DNA of 64,000 nucleotides from Novosphingobium sp. MW5 (GCA_025938935.1 JAPCWB010000001.1:3224001-3288000); one strand, 5' to 3'. Shown: positions 36,312-46,063, numbered from the stretch's first letter. Notes: generated from the sequence alone by a model not told the origin. Numbers and translations are program-made.

Positions 36312-39151
36312 TCGGCGGCCTCGGCAGCGATGCGGCGGCTCTTTGCCGACCAGGAAGCATAGGTTTCCTGCCATTCGGTGGGGCCGTTGCTGGGGGTCAC
36401 CTGCACCGCGGTCACCTTGTATTCGGGGCAATTGGTGGCCCAGTCCGAATGTTCGGTGGTGACGACATTGGCCTGCGTCGCGGGGTGGTGGAAGGTGGTA
36501 TAGACCACGCCGGGGGCAACGCGGTCCGTCACGGTGAGGCGCAGCGTCGTTTCCCCCGTGCGGCTGGCGAGGCGGGCCCAGTCGCCGTCCTTGAGGCCCC
36601 GGTTCTCGGCATCGAGGGGGTGCATTTCGAGCAGATCTTCCTCGTGCCAGACGGTGTTGGCCGTCCGCCGCGTCTGCGCGCCGACGTTGTACTGGCTGAG
36701 GATGCGGCCCGTGGTGAGCAGCAGCGGATAGCGCGGGCCGGTTTTCTCGTCGGTCGGCACGTAGTCGGTGACGATGAAGCGCCCCTTGCCGCGCACGAAG
36801 CCATCGACGTGCATGATGGGCGAGCCATCAGGCGCGGCATCGTTCACCGGCCATTGTAGCGAGCCTTCGGCATCCAGCCGCGCGTGGCTGATGCCGGCGA
36901 ACGTGGGGGTGAGGCGGGCGATCTCGTCCATGACCTCGCTGCTGCTGGCATAGTCCCAGCCCGGGCCCATGGCCTTTGCCAGTTCCTGCGTCACCTGCCA
37001 GTCCTCGTAGCCGTTGGCGGGTTCCATCACCTTGCGCACCATCTGCACGCGGCGCTCGGCATTGGTGAAGGTGCCGGTCTTCTCGAGGAAGGTGGAGCCC
37101 GGCAGGAAGACGTGCGCGTAGTTCGCGGTCTCGTTGAGGAACAGGTCGTGGACGATGACGAGGTCCATCGCTTTCAGCCCCGCCGCAACGTGGTGCGTGT
37201 TGGGGTCGCTCTGCAGGATATCCTCACCCTGAATGTAGACGGCGCGGAATGTGCCGTCGATCGCCGCGTCGAGCATGTTGGGGATGCGCAGGCCCGGCTC
37301 GGGATCGAGCGCGACGTGCCAGTCCGCCTCAAAGCTCTCCCGCACGTCCCCGCGCGAGATGTGGCGGTAACCGGGCAGTTCATGCGGAAAAGAGCCCATG
37401 TCGCACGAACCCTGCACATTATTCTGCCCGCGTAGGGGGTTCACGCCCACGCCGGGCCGGCCGATATTGCCGGTCGCCATGGCGAGGTTGGCGATGGCCA
37501 TGACGGTGGAGCTGCCCTGGCTGTGCTCGGTGACGCCGAGGCCATAATAGATCGCCCCGTTGCCGCCGGTCGCGAACAACCGCGCGGCGGCGCGCAAGTC
37601 TGCGGCGGGCACGCGGGTGACGGGTTCGAGCGCTTCGGGCGAATGCCGCTCCTCGGCCACGAAGCGCGCCCAGTCGGCATATTCGTCCGCATCGCAGCGC
37701 TCAGCGACGAAGTCCTCGTCCGCAAGGCCCTCGGTGACCACCACATGGGCCATGGCAGTCAGCACGGCGACATTGGTGCCGGGCTGGAGCGGGAGGTGGT
37801 GTGCCGCCTCGATATGCGGGCTTTTGACGAGGTCGATGCGGCGCGGATCGATGACGATCAGCTTTGCCCCCTGCCGCAACCTGCGCTTGAGCCGGCTGGC
37901 GAAGACCGGGTGGCCGTCGGTGGGGTTGGCCCCGATTACCATGACGACATCGGCGTCCATCACGGAATCGAAGTCCTGCGTCCCCGCGCTCGTCCCGAAG
38001 GTCTTGGAAAGGCCGTAGCCGGTGGGCGAATGGCACACCCGCGCGCAGGTATCGATGTTGTTGCTGCCGAACCCTGCGCGCACCAGCTTCTGGACGAGCC
38101 AGACCTCTTCATTGGTGCAGCGGCTGGAGGAAATCCCGCCGAGTGCGCGGGCTCCATGCTGCGCCTTGATCGCGTTGAGCTTGCCGGCCGTGTAGGAGAG
38201 GGCCTCTTCCCAACTCACTTCACGCCACGGCTGGTCCACGCTCTCGCGGATCATCGGGCGGGTGATGCGGTCCTTGTGGTTGGCATAGCCCCAGGCGAAG
38301 CGGCCCTTGACGCAGGAGTGGCCGCGGTTCGCCTTGCCGTCCTTCCACGGCACCATGCGGACGAGCTGTTCGCCCCGCATTTCCGCGCGGAAGGTGCAGC
38401 CCACACCGCAATAGGCGCAGGTGGTGACGACCGCGCGTTCGGGCAGGCCGATTTCCTTGACCGCCTTTTCCTGCAGGCTCTCGGTCGGACAGGCCTGGAC
38501 GCAGGCACCGCAGGACACGCACTCGCTGGAGAGGAAGCTGTCGCCTGCCTGCCCCGCGCTGATGGCCGAGGCAAAACCGCGTCCGTCGACGCTCAGCGCC
38601 AAGGTGCCCTGCACCTCGTCACAGGCGCGCACGCAGCGCGAACAGACGATGCACTTGGCCGGATCGAAATCGAAATAGGGGTTGGAGCCATCGGTCGGCG
38701 CACCGAGATGCCCCGCACCGTCATAGCCATAGCGCACATCGCGCAGGCCCACCGCCGCCGCCGCGTCCTGCAGCTCGCAATCGTTGTTGGCCGAGCAGGT
38801 CAGGCAATCGAGCGGATGGTCGGAAATGTAGAGTTCCATCACCCCCTTGCGCAGCCGGGCCAGCTTAGGCGTCTGCGTGTGCACCACCATGCCCGCCTCC
38901 ACCGGCGTGGTGCAGCTGGCCGGGGTGCCGCGCCGCCCGTCAATCTCGACCAGGCAGAGGCGGCACGAGCCGAAGGCCTTGACGCTATCGGTCGCGCAGA
39001 GGCTGGGGATCGCGCCGCCGCATTGCTTCGCCGCGCGCATCACGCTGGTGCCGGCGGGCACGGTGACTTCGCGGCCGTCGATGGTCAGCGATACGGTGCT
39101 GTCCGAGCATACTTCGGGTGTGCCGAAGTCCTTCTGCGGTTCATAGCCCAT
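36308..39151 (-). CDS. fdsA: NAD-dependent formate dehydrogenase, alpha (molybdenum) subunit
   Basis: 947-residue catalytic subunit: oxidises formate to CO2. In order: an N-terminal [2Fe-2S] ferredoxin domain (FGSCRLCLVEIDG), a His/Cys [4Fe-4S] region (SDHPLDCLTCSANNDC), two ferredoxin-type [4Fe-4S] sites (KCIVCSRCVRACDE; ECVSCGACVQACP), a further cluster in the CAYCGVGC motif, then the bis-MGD molybdopterin domain. The active-site pair is Cys373-His374 in CARVCHSPTGYG, so the enzyme uses Cys and not selenocysteine. Coupled to fdsB by an 11-bp overlap. The cytoplasmic FdsABG enzyme reduces NAD. Confidence 0.95.
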   Translation of the reverse strand: MGYEPQKDFGTPEVCSDSTVSLTIDGREVTVPAGTSVMRAAKQCGGAIPSLCATDSVKAFGSCRLCLVEIDGRRGTPASCTTPVEAGMVVHTQTPKLARLRKGVMELYISDHPLDCLTCSANNDCELQDAAAAVGLRDVRYGYDGAGHLGAPTDGSNPYFDFDPAKCIVCSRCVRACDEVQGTLALSVDGRGFASAISAGQAGDSFLSSECVSCGACVQACPTESLQEKAVKEIGLPERAVVTTCAYCGVGCTFRAEMRGEQLVRMVPWKDGKANRGHSCVKGRFAWGYANHKDRITRPMIRESVDQPWREVSWEEALSYTAGKLNAIKAQHGARALGGISSSRCTNEEVWLVQKLVRAGFGSNNIDTCARVCHSPTGYGLSKTFGTSAGTQDFDSVMDADVVMVIGANPTDGHPVFASRLKRRLRQGAKLIVIDPRRIDLVKSPHIEAAHHLPLQPGTNVAVLTAMAHVVVTEGLADEDFVAERCDADEYADWARFVAEERHSPEALEPVTRVPAADLRAAARLFATGGNGAIYYGLGVTEHSQGSSTVMAIANLAMATGNIGRPGVGVNPLRGQNNVQGSCDMGSFPHELPGYRHISRGDVRESFEADWHVALDPEPGLRIPNMLDAAIDGTFRAVYIQGEDILQSDPNTHHVAAGLKAMDLVIVHDLFLNETANYAHVFLPGSTFLEKTGTFTNAERRVQMVRKVMEPANGYEDWQVTQELAKAMGPGWDYASSSEVMDEIARLTPTFAGISHARLDAEGSLQWPVNDAAPDGSPIMHVDGFVRGKGRFIVTDYVPTDEKTGPRYPLLLTTGRILSQYNVGAQTRRTANTVWHEEDLLEMHPLDAENRGLKDGDWARLASRTGETTLRLTVTDRVAPGVVYTTFHHPATQANVVTTEHSDWATNCPEYKVTAVQVTPSNGPTEWQETYASWSAKSRRIAAEAAE

Positions 39152-40664
39152 CGCCGAAATCCTCTGGCCAATGCTTCAGCGCCGAGCGCACCGGATAGGG
39201 CGTGAAGCCGCCCAGCGCGCAGAGCGAGGCGCTCTCCATCGTCTCGCACAGGTCTTCGAGCAGAGCGAGGTCTTCCTCGCGGCTACGCGGCCCTTTGCGA
39301 GCGTTGTGCATCTGCGGAAGGTTTTCGACAGTACCGATGGCCTGTCCGCCGTTGCGGATGCGATCGACCAGTTCCACCCCGCGCGTCGATCCGATGCGGC
39401 AGGGCGTGCACTTGCCGCAGCTTTCCGCCGCGCAGAACTGGAAGGCGAAGCGCGCCATAGCGCCCATGTCCGCCGTGTCGTCGAACACCACAACGCCGCC
39501 ATGGCCGATCAGCGCGCCTGCCCCGGCATAGGCTTCGTAATCGAACGGCAGGTGAAACTGGCTGGGGTGGATATAGGCCCCGAGTGGCCCGCCGACCTGC
39601 ACCGCCTTGACCGGACGGCCCGATGCCGTGCCGCCGCCGATCCGGTTGACCAGATCGTCAAGCGTCACGCCAAAGGCCGTCTCGTAAAACCCGCCGTGTT
39701 TGACATTCCCGGCCAGCTGGATGGGCATGGTTCCTTTCGAGCGATCCACGCCGAGGCTGTCGTAAAGGGAAGCCCCGCCCTCGGTCAGGATGTGCGGGAT
39801 CGCCGCCAGAGTCAGCACGTTGTTGACCAGAGTCGGGCAGCCAAACAGGCCTTCGATTGCAGGCAGCGGCGGCTTCGCCCGCACTTCGCCGCGCTTGCCC
39901 TCGATCGAATTGAGCAGGCTGGTTTCCTCGCCGCAGACATAGGCCCCCGCCCCGACGCGGACTTCCAGCGTGAAGGGCGCGATGTGCGGCTGGGCAAGTG
40001 CAATGGCGGCATTAAGCTTGGCAATGGCGTGCGGATATTCGCTGCGGACGTAGATATAACCATGCCCCGCGCCAACGGCATGGGCGGCAATCGCCATGCC
40101 CTCGATCAGCTGGAAGGGATCGCCTTCCATCAGCATTCGGTCGGCAAAGGTGCCGCTGTCGCCCTCATCGGCATTGCAGACGACGAACTTGCGCGCGCCC
40201 GCAGCTTCCGAGACGGTCCGCCACTTGATCCCAGCAGGGAAACCCGCCCCGCCGCGCCCGCGCAGGCCCGAAGCGAGGACTTCGCCGACGACCTCGGTCG
40301 GTGTCATCCCCCGCGCGCGGTCCAGCCCCGCCCAGCCGCCGGTCGCGGTGTAGTCTTCAAGGCTCAGCGGCCGGGTGCGCCCAGCGCGAGCGAAGGTCAG
40401 ACGCTGCTGGCCGGTGATGAAGGGATGCGCGGCGATGGGCCCGATGCACAGGTCCTCCGCGCCGCCATCGGCGATTTCAGCAACCCGGCCCGGCGTTACC
40501 GGCCCCCAGCCGATGCCGTTCACCTCAACCAGCGGTTCGAGCCAGTGCATACCCCAGCTCGAAGTGCGCTCGACCGTCCAGCCCAGCCGCACGAATTCCG
40601 CTGCAACCGCATCCGCCCCGCAGGCCAGCGCGAGGGCATCATCCGAGATCCGCACCGCGCTCAT
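39141..40664 (-). CDS. fdsB: NAD-dependent formate dehydrogenase, beta (FMN) subunit
   Basis: 507-residue NuoF-like subunit carrying FMN and an iron-sulfur cluster and reducing NAD. An N-terminal thioredoxin-like domain is followed by the FMN/NAD domain (GLRGRGGAGFPAGIKW; NADEGDSGTFADR) and the cluster motif ESCGKCTPCRIGSTRG. The N-terminal part is the FdsB-type fusion. Its ATG overlaps the fdsG stop. Confidence 0.94.
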   Translation of the reverse strand: MSAVRISDDALALACGADAVAAEFVRLGWTVERTSSWGMHWLEPLVEVNGIGWGPVTPGRVAEIADGGAEDLCIGPIAAHPFITGQQRLTFARAGRTRPLSLEDYTATGGWAGLDRARGMTPTEVVGEVLASGLRGRGGAGFPAGIKWRTVSEAAGARKFVVCNADEGDSGTFADRMLMEGDPFQLIEGMAIAAHAVGAGHGYIYVRSEYPHAIAKLNAAIALAQPHIAPFTLEVRVGAGAYVCGEETSLLNSIEGKRGEVRAKPPLPAIEGLFGCPTLVNNVLTLAAIPHILTEGGASLYDSLGVDRSKGTMPIQLAGNVKHGGFYETAFGVTLDDLVNRIGGGTASGRPVKAVQVGGPLGAYIHPSQFHLPFDYEAYAGAGALIGHGGVVVFDDTADMGAMARFAFQFCAAESCGKCTPCRIGSTRGVELVDRIRNGGQAIGTVENLPQMHNARKGPRSREEDLALLEDLCETMESASLCALGGFTPYPVRSALKHWPEDFGDGL

Positions 40665-41080
40665 GCGCTGCGCACCAGTGCCGTCAGCGCCGCCTCATCC
40701 AGCCGCGCATGGACACTGTCCCCCACCCGCGCCGCTGGTCCCGCGCTGCACAGGCCGAGGCAATAGACGGTCTTGAGGCGCACCCGCTCACCCGCAGCGG
40801 CTTCCGCCGCCGGAACCAGCGCCTCCACGCCGCGCGCCTGGCAGGCCTCTGCCCGGCACAGCTCAACGCAGGGGCGCGGATCGGCTTCGGGCGTGAAATC
40901 GTGGTAGAAGCTGACCGCACCGTGCACCTCCGCCCGGCTCAGGTTAAGCGCGCGGGCAATCGCCGCTTCTGCCGCCGCATCGACGCAGCCGAACGCCGCC
41001 TGCACATCGTGGCAGATCGGCAGCAGCGCGCCTTCACGGTGTGCGTGGCGGGCGATAATCTCTGAAAGGTCGGCAGCCAT
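40661..41080 (-). CDS. fdsG: NAD-dependent formate dehydrogenase, gamma subunit
   Basis: 139-residue NuoE-like subunit with a thioredoxin-like [2Fe-2S] site: Cys residues in ELCRAEACQARG and in VYCLGLCSAGP. It passes electrons between the beta subunit and the chain of clusters. It begins 18 bases after the purU stop, so purU and the fds genes are probably co-transcribed. Confidence 0.93.
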   Translation of the reverse strand: MAADLSEIIARHAHREGALLPICHDVQAAFGCVDAAAEAAIARALNLSRAEVHGAVSFYHDFTPEADPRPCVELCRAEACQARGVEALVPAAEAAAGERVRLKTVYCLGLCSAGPAARVGDSVHARLDEAALTALVRSA

Positions 41081-41098
41081 GTTGTCAGCCTACACCCG

Positions 41099-41953
41099 TC
41101 AGCGCTCGAAGACGACTGTCCTTGCGCCGTTCAGGAACACGCGGTCCTCCAGGTGCGCCTTGACCGCCTTGGCCAGCACCCGCCGCTCGACATCGCGGCC
41201 CTTGGCGACCAGTTCCTCCGCCGATTCCCGGTGGCTGATCGCCTCGACATCCTGCGCGATGATCGGCCCTTCATCGAGGTCGGTGGTCACATAGTGGCTG
41301 GTCGCGCCGATCATCTTCACGCCCCGCGCGTGCGCCTGGTGATAGGGTTTGGCGCCCTTGAAGCCGGGCAGGAAGGAATGGTGGATGTTGATGCAGCGGC
41401 CGGAAAGATAGGCGGCCATCTCGTCCGACAGCACCTGCATATAGCGCGCCAGCACGACCAGCTCGGCGCCGGTCTGCTCGATGATGCGGCGCACCTCGGC
41501 TTCCTGCTGCGGCTTGGTCTCGCGCGTGATCGGGCAGTGGAAATAGGGCGCGCCGCCCAGCATCCCGGCGCTGCCCTCTCCCCGCTCGTGGTTGGAGACG
41601 ACGCCGACCACGTCCATCGTGATTTCGCCGATGCGTTTGCGGTACAGCAGGTCGACAAGGCAGTGATCGAACTTGCTGACCATCAGCAGCACCTTGGGCG
41701 TGTGACCCGGCGCGCGCAGTTTCCAGTCCATGCCGTTTGCCGCCGCGATGGGCGCGAATTCGCCGCGCAGGGCGTCGGGCGAGGCGCTGCCGGGGTCGAA
41801 CTCCACCCGCATGAAGAAACGCTGGGTGGCGGGATCGTTGTACTGCTCGGCATCGGTGATGTTGCCGCCATGCGCCGCGAGAAACCCGGCGACCTGCGCG
41901 ACGAGACCGGGCTTGTCATCGCACGACAGGCTAAGGACGCAGCTGTTGCTCAC
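41099..41953 (-). CDS. purU: Formyltetrahydrofolate deformylase
   Basis: 284-residue PurU, hydrolysing 10-formyl-THF to formate and THF. An ACT domain (residues 1-80, LSLSCDDKPGLVAQVAGFLA) precedes the formyltransferase-like domain with the motif HHSFLPGFKGAKPYHQAH and the catalytic Asp in TTDLDEGPI. It is the first gene before fdsG, which makes sense: its product formate is the substrate of the FDH encoded downstream. Confidence 0.95.
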   Translation of the reverse strand: MSNSCVLSLSCDDKPGLVAQVAGFLAAHGGNITDAEQYNDPATQRFFMRVEFDPGSASPDALRGEFAPIAAANGMDWKLRAPGHTPKVLLMVSKFDHCLVDLLYRKRIGEITMDVVGVVSNHERGEGSAGMLGGAPYFHCPITRETKPQQEAEVRRIIEQTGAELVVLARYMQVLSDEMAAYLSGRCINIHHSFLPGFKGAKPYHQAHARGVKMIGATSHYVTTDLDEGPIIAQDVEAISHRESAEELVAKGRDVERRVLAKAVKAHLEDRVFLNGARTVVFER

Positions 41954-42058
41954 ATTGATCTCCCTGCTCGGCGCGGTGCAGCCATAGGTTGGTCCGCGCG
42001 GCGATAACTTATGAAATTTGCGGGTCCGTTATCGGATTACGGCTAAATCATCCAGCGA

Positions 42059-42301
42059 TCACCCGCCTGCGACCTTAGGTACGATCATTACCTCGTCCCC
42101 CTCGCCCAGCGGGGTCGTCCAGTCACCCGCGACCGTGCCGTTGATGGCGACCGCCGCGCTTTCGGCCGCCTCGGCGAAGCCGGGGGCAAGGGCATCGAGT
42201 GCGCGGACCAGCGCAAAGATATTGGCTGCCTTCACGTCCCATTCCCCGCGCCCGCCGAACCAGTCCCCGGCATAGGGCGGCAGCAGAATGACCTTGGCCA
42301 A
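42059..42301 (-). CDS. MoaD/ThiS family sulfur carrier
   Basis: 80-residue ubiquitin-fold protein ending in the required Gly-Gly (IVPKVAGG). It has the beta-grasp pattern: KVILLPPY, VRALDALAPGF, AVAINGTVAGDWTTPL and GDEVMIVP. It is too short to draw notice and starts with TTG 42301, five bases after the stop of the molybdenum hydroxylase large subunit. It could supply sulfur for the molybdenum cofactor of the neighbouring enzymes, or for another pathway. Confidence 0.8.
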   Translation of the reverse strand: MAKVILLPPYAGDWFGGRGEWDVKAANIFALVRALDALAPGFAEAAESAAVAINGTVAGDWTTPLGEGDEVMIVPKVAGG

Positions 42302-42306
42302 GCCTG

Positions 42307-44562
42307 TCAGCCCGCCTTCAGCCCTGCCAGCACGCGGTCTGGCGCAAGCGGCAGCTGGGTGAAGCGCTTGCCCGTCGCATCGCGCACGGCATTGGCGACG
42401 GCGGCGAGCGGCGGCACGATCGGTGCTTCGCCCACGCCCTTGACGCCATAGGGATGCGCCGGGTTCGGCACTTCGACCAGCACGGTGTCGATCATCGGCA
42501 AGTCCGAGGCGACCGGCATGCGGTAATCGAGGAAGCCGGGGTTCTCGATCCGGCCATTGCCATCGAACAGGTAGGCCTCGTTCAGCGCCCAGCCGATGCC
42601 CTGCACCGCGCCGCCCTGAAGCTGGCCCTCGACGTAATCGGGGTGGATCGCCGTGCCGACGTCCTGCACCGCGGTATAGCGCGTCACTTCCACCTGCCCC
42701 GTCTCGGGATCGACCGCCGTATCGCAGATATGGACGGCAAAAGCGGGCAGGTAATCGAGCGGATTGACCGCCGCTTCGGCCGAGAGCGGGCCGGAGAACT
42801 GGCCCGACTTGGCGGCGATCTGCGCCATGGAGAGGACTTGCTCGTCCGGCCCGTGCGCCGCGCCATCGCGCCATTCGACCTGCGCTTCTTCGGCTCCCAT
42901 CAGGCTCGCCGCGCGACTGACCAGCGTGGCGAGCACCTCGCGGCAGGCCTCGACCACGGCCTTGCCGGTGGCAAAGGTCACGCGGCTGCCGCCGGTGACC
43001 ATCGAATAGCCGATCGAGCCCGTATCGGCGATGGCGACGCGCACGCTTTCATAGGGAACCTGCAGCGTTTCGGCCGCCATGATCGCCATTGACGCGCGGC
43101 TGCCGCCGATGTCGGGGCTGCCGGTTGTCACCTGCACCGAACCGTCAGAGGCGATTGCCACGGAAGCGGTCGATTGGCCGCCGTAATTGCCCCAGAAAGC
43201 CCCGGCCACGCCGCGGCCCTGCCCGGGCTCGAGCGGCGCGGACCAGTGCGGGTGGGCCTTTGCCGCCTCAAGGCATTCGACATAGCCGATAGCGCCATGC
43301 GGCAGGCGCACCGGCCCCGGATCACCCGGCCGCACGGCGTTCTTCAGCCGCAGGTCGAGCGGGTCCATGCCGAGCTTGCGGGCGAGGTCATCAAGGCAGC
43401 TTTCCACGACGAAGGCGATCTGCGGCGCACCCGGCGCGCGATAGGCCTTGGTGCCGGCGAAGTTGGACAGCACGTCCCACCCGCGCGCCCAAAAAGCCGG
43501 AAGGCGGTAAGCGCCGAGCGCGGTCATCACGCCGGGGTGGATGGTGGAGCCGGGATAGGCGCCCGACTGGTTCCAGAATTCGAGCTTGAGCGCGGTGATC
43601 GTGCCATCGCTATCCGCGCCGATGGTGATGTCCGCCACCACGCCGGGAGCAGGCCCGGAACCGGCGAAGACTTCCTCGCGGCTCATCGTCAGGCGCACCG
43701 GACGCCCTGACTTGCGCGAGAGGAGCAGCGCCACCGGCTCGAGATAAATCCCGGTCTTGCCGCCAAACCCGCCGCCGATTTCCAGCGGATAGGTCCGCAG
43801 GTCCGAAATCGGCATTTGCAGCACCGTGGCCGTCTGGTTGCGCAGGTCGAAATGGCCCTGGCTCGAGATCCACAGCTGCGCCTGGCCATCGGCGTTCCAG
43901 CTGGCGACGCAGGCGTGCGGCTCGATATAGCCCTGATGGACCGGCGCGGTGCGATACTTGCCCGATGCCGTGACGGCCGAGGCCGCCAGCGCCGCATCGA
44001 CATCGCCCTGTTCGAGAGTGAACACGGCGGAAGCATTCGACGGCTTGGTCGGAGCCGGCTCAAGACCCTTTGTGATCATTCCTTCGTGCAGGATCGGCGA
44101 GCCATCGGCCAGCGCCTCTTCCACCTCGATCACGTGCGGCAGGACTTCGTATTCCACGACGATGAGCTTCGCCGCAGCCTCGGCAATCGCCTTGGTCGTC
44201 GCGGCAACGGCGGCGACCGCGTGACCCACGTAAAGCACCTTGCCCTGCGCCATGCAGGTGGAGGCGATGTGCTGGAGGTTGCTGCTGGTTTCCCCGGCGG
44301 CGACGACCTTCGATTCCTGCCCGGGAAAGTCGGCACTGGTGACCACGGCTTTCACGCCGGGCAGAGCTTCGGCCTTGCTTGTGTCAATAGAAAGGATGCG
44401 CGCGTGGGCATGCGGGCTGCGCAGGATCGCGCCCTGGATCATGCCAGCGGTAGTGAAGTCCGGCCCGTAAACCGCCTTGCCGGTGACCTTTTCCACCCCG
44501 TCAGGACGGACAGGGCGGGTGCCGATAACCTTGAACTTGCGCGGGTTGTCAGGGGCGTTCAT
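42307..44562 (-). CDS. Molybdenum hydroxylase large subunit (xanthine dehydrogenase / CoxL family)
   Basis: 751-residue molybdopterin-binding subunit. The N-terminal a/b hammerhead (DGVEKVTGKAVYGPDF), the GGGFGGK loop and the catalytic Glu712 in GVKGVGEAPIVPP are intact. The cysteine of true CO dehydrogenases (AYxCSFR) is not present; the corresponding region reads TKAYRAPGAPQ, so the substrate is more likely an aldehyde or N-heterocycle. ATG 44562 overlaps the small-subunit stop. Confidence 0.9.
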   Translation of the reverse strand: MNAPDNPRKFKVIGTRPVRPDGVEKVTGKAVYGPDFTTAGMIQGAILRSPHAHARILSIDTSKAEALPGVKAVVTSADFPGQESKVVAAGETSSNLQHIASTCMAQGKVLYVGHAVAAVAATTKAIAEAAAKLIVVEYEVLPHVIEVEEALADGSPILHEGMITKGLEPAPTKPSNASAVFTLEQGDVDAALAASAVTASGKYRTAPVHQGYIEPHACVASWNADGQAQLWISSQGHFDLRNQTATVLQMPISDLRTYPLEIGGGFGGKTGIYLEPVALLLSRKSGRPVRLTMSREEVFAGSGPAPGVVADITIGADSDGTITALKLEFWNQSGAYPGSTIHPGVMTALGAYRLPAFWARGWDVLSNFAGTKAYRAPGAPQIAFVVESCLDDLARKLGMDPLDLRLKNAVRPGDPGPVRLPHGAIGYVECLEAAKAHPHWSAPLEPGQGRGVAGAFWGNYGGQSTASVAIASDGSVQVTTGSPDIGGSRASMAIMAAETLQVPYESVRVAIADTGSIGYSMVTGGSRVTFATGKAVVEACREVLATLVSRAASLMGAEEAQVEWRDGAAHGPDEQVLSMAQIAAKSGQFSGPLSAEAAVNPLDYLPAFAVHICDTAVDPETGQVEVTRYTAVQDVGTAIHPDYVEGQLQGGAVQGIGWALNEAYLFDGNGRIENPGFLDYRMPVASDLPMIDTVLVEVPNPAHPYGVKGVGEAPIVPPLAAVANAVRDATGKRFTQLPLAPDRVLAGLKAG

Positions 44563-45047
44563 GCGCTCACTCCCTCTTGGCGCATCTGCGCGGCAGCCGC
44601 CTGGACGGCGCGGACGATCTTGTCGTAGCCGGTGCAGCGGCACAGGTTGCCGGCGAGCCAGTAACGGATCTCGGTCTCATCGGGATCGGGATTGCGTTCC
44701 AGCAGCGCCTTGGCCGCGACGATGAAGCCCGGGGTGCAGAAGCCGCACTGCAACGCGCCCAGTTCAAGGAACTTGTCCTGCACCGGGTGAAGCACGCTGC
44801 CCTCGGCCACGCCCTCAATCGTCTCGATCTTGCGCCCTTCGGCTTCGGGCGCGAGGACGAGGCACGAGCAGACCATTGCTCCGTCGAGCATTACCGTGCA
44901 GGCCCCGCAATCGCCCGAACCGCAGCCTTCCTTGGCCCCGGTCAGGCCGAGACTGCCGCGCAGGGCATCGAGCAGGGTTTCGCCGGGATCGCAGAGGAAT
45001 TCCGCCGGATCGCCGTTGACTGTCGTAGTGATTGCGAGCTTGCTCAT
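44559..45047 (-). CDS. Molybdenum hydroxylase [2Fe-2S] subunit (CoxS family)
   Basis: 162-residue small subunit with two [2Fe-2S] clusters: [11 protein letters not shown] plus an earlier/later Cys in the plant-type domain, and CGFCTPGF with LCRCTGY in the helical domain. It transfers electrons from molybdenum to the FAD subunit. Coupled to both neighbours by four-base overlaps. Confidence 0.94.
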   Translation of the reverse strand: MSKLAITTTVNGDPAEFLCDPGETLLDALRGSLGLTGAKEGCGSGDCGACTVMLDGAMVCSCLVLAPEAEGRKIETIEGVAEGSVLHPVQDKFLELGALQCGFCTPGFIVAAKALLERNPDPDETEIRYWLAGNLCRCTGYDKIVRAVQAAAAQMRQEGVSA

Positions 45048-45911
45048 GCTTGCTCTCCCTTGGCCCGCGAGAGGGCAATAGTGGCGGCGCGGCGCGCGAG
45101 GACGCCGGCCATATGCGTGCGGTATTCGGCGCTGCCGCGCTTGTCGCCAATCGGCTTGGCGGCGGCGCGCGCAGCCTTTTCCATGGCATCGAGCGCGTTG
45201 TCATCGACCTTGGTGCCGACCAGCGCGGCACCCGCCTCAGGCACGAGGATCGCCGTGGGCGCAACGGCCCCGAGCGCCACACGGGCAGCGGTGCACACGC
45301 CGTCCGCGCCGATCACCAGCGCCACGCCGACGCCGACTATGGCGATGTCCATCTCGGTGCGCGGGGTGGCGCGCAGATAGGCGTCCCCTCCCCCTGCGGG
45401 CGCGGCGGCAGGCGCAATTCGGCGATGAATTCACCGGCCGATAGCGTCGTCTTGCCGGGGCCAGCGGGAATGTCCTCCACGGGCACCAGCCGCTCGCCCT
45501 GCGGCCCAACCACCAGCGCGGTCGCCCCGGCAGCAATCAGCGCTGGCACGGCATCGGCCGCGGGCGAGGCATTGCACAGGTTGCCCGCCATCGTCGCGCG
45601 GTTGCGTACCTGCACCGATCCGATCAGGTTCGCCGCCTCGACCACGCCCGGCCATGCGGCGGCAAGGTCCTTCGCCTGCTTGAGGCCCGTGCACGGCATG
45701 GCCGCGCCAATCGTGAAGCCGCCATCGTGCCCCTGCACCGCCTGCATGGCGGAAATCCGCTTGATGTCGATCACCGCCCCCGGCGCGATCCTGCCGGAGC
45801 GCATCTGGACGATCAGGTCCGTCCCCCCGCCAGAATTCGGGCGGATGGGTCGGCGGCGAGCAGCGCGGCTGCCTCTTCGCGGCTGCGCGGCTGGTGGTAT
45901 GTTGTGGTCAT
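45044..45911 (-). pseudogene. Molybdenum hydroxylase FAD subunit (CoxM family), two frameshifts
   Basis: The FAD-binding subunit is spread over three frames. It starts at ATG 45911 (MTTTYHQPRSREEAAALLA...), loses frame at ARILAGG, resumes at TDLIVQMRSGRIAP, loses it again at LPPRPQGEG and resumes at YLRATPRTEMD to end at 45044. Adding one G at the six-C run 45823-45828 and one at the four-C run 45385-45388 (plus strand) gives a 289-residue protein, normal for the family, with the FAD motif NRATMAGNLCNASPAAD. Both sites are homopolymers, so errors in the sequence are likely; the other subunits are intact. Confidence 0.85.
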
Positions 45912-46063
45912 TTTCCCATTGTGGCGCTGGCAGGAGACTCCCGCAAGTCGGAACGCGGCAAATTGTCCTGCCGCTTCAGGCAAGCGGGCGTGCGATGGCG
46001 GCCAAGCCGCGCTGGACCTTGCCCGCGACGTCAGACTAGGCTGCGCGCCAACGGAGGATGCCA

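Noticed and set aside
37523..40766. Two open frames of more than 500 codons opposite fdsA and fdsB
   Set aside because: Antisense shadows of well-recognised formate dehydrogenase genes; their composition (Ala, Arg, His, Gly) is typical of reversed GC-rich codons.
42307..44562. Carbon monoxide dehydrogenase large subunit
   Set aside because: The active-site loop AYxCSFR of form I enzymes is absent; the gene belongs to the wider molybdenum hydroxylase family.
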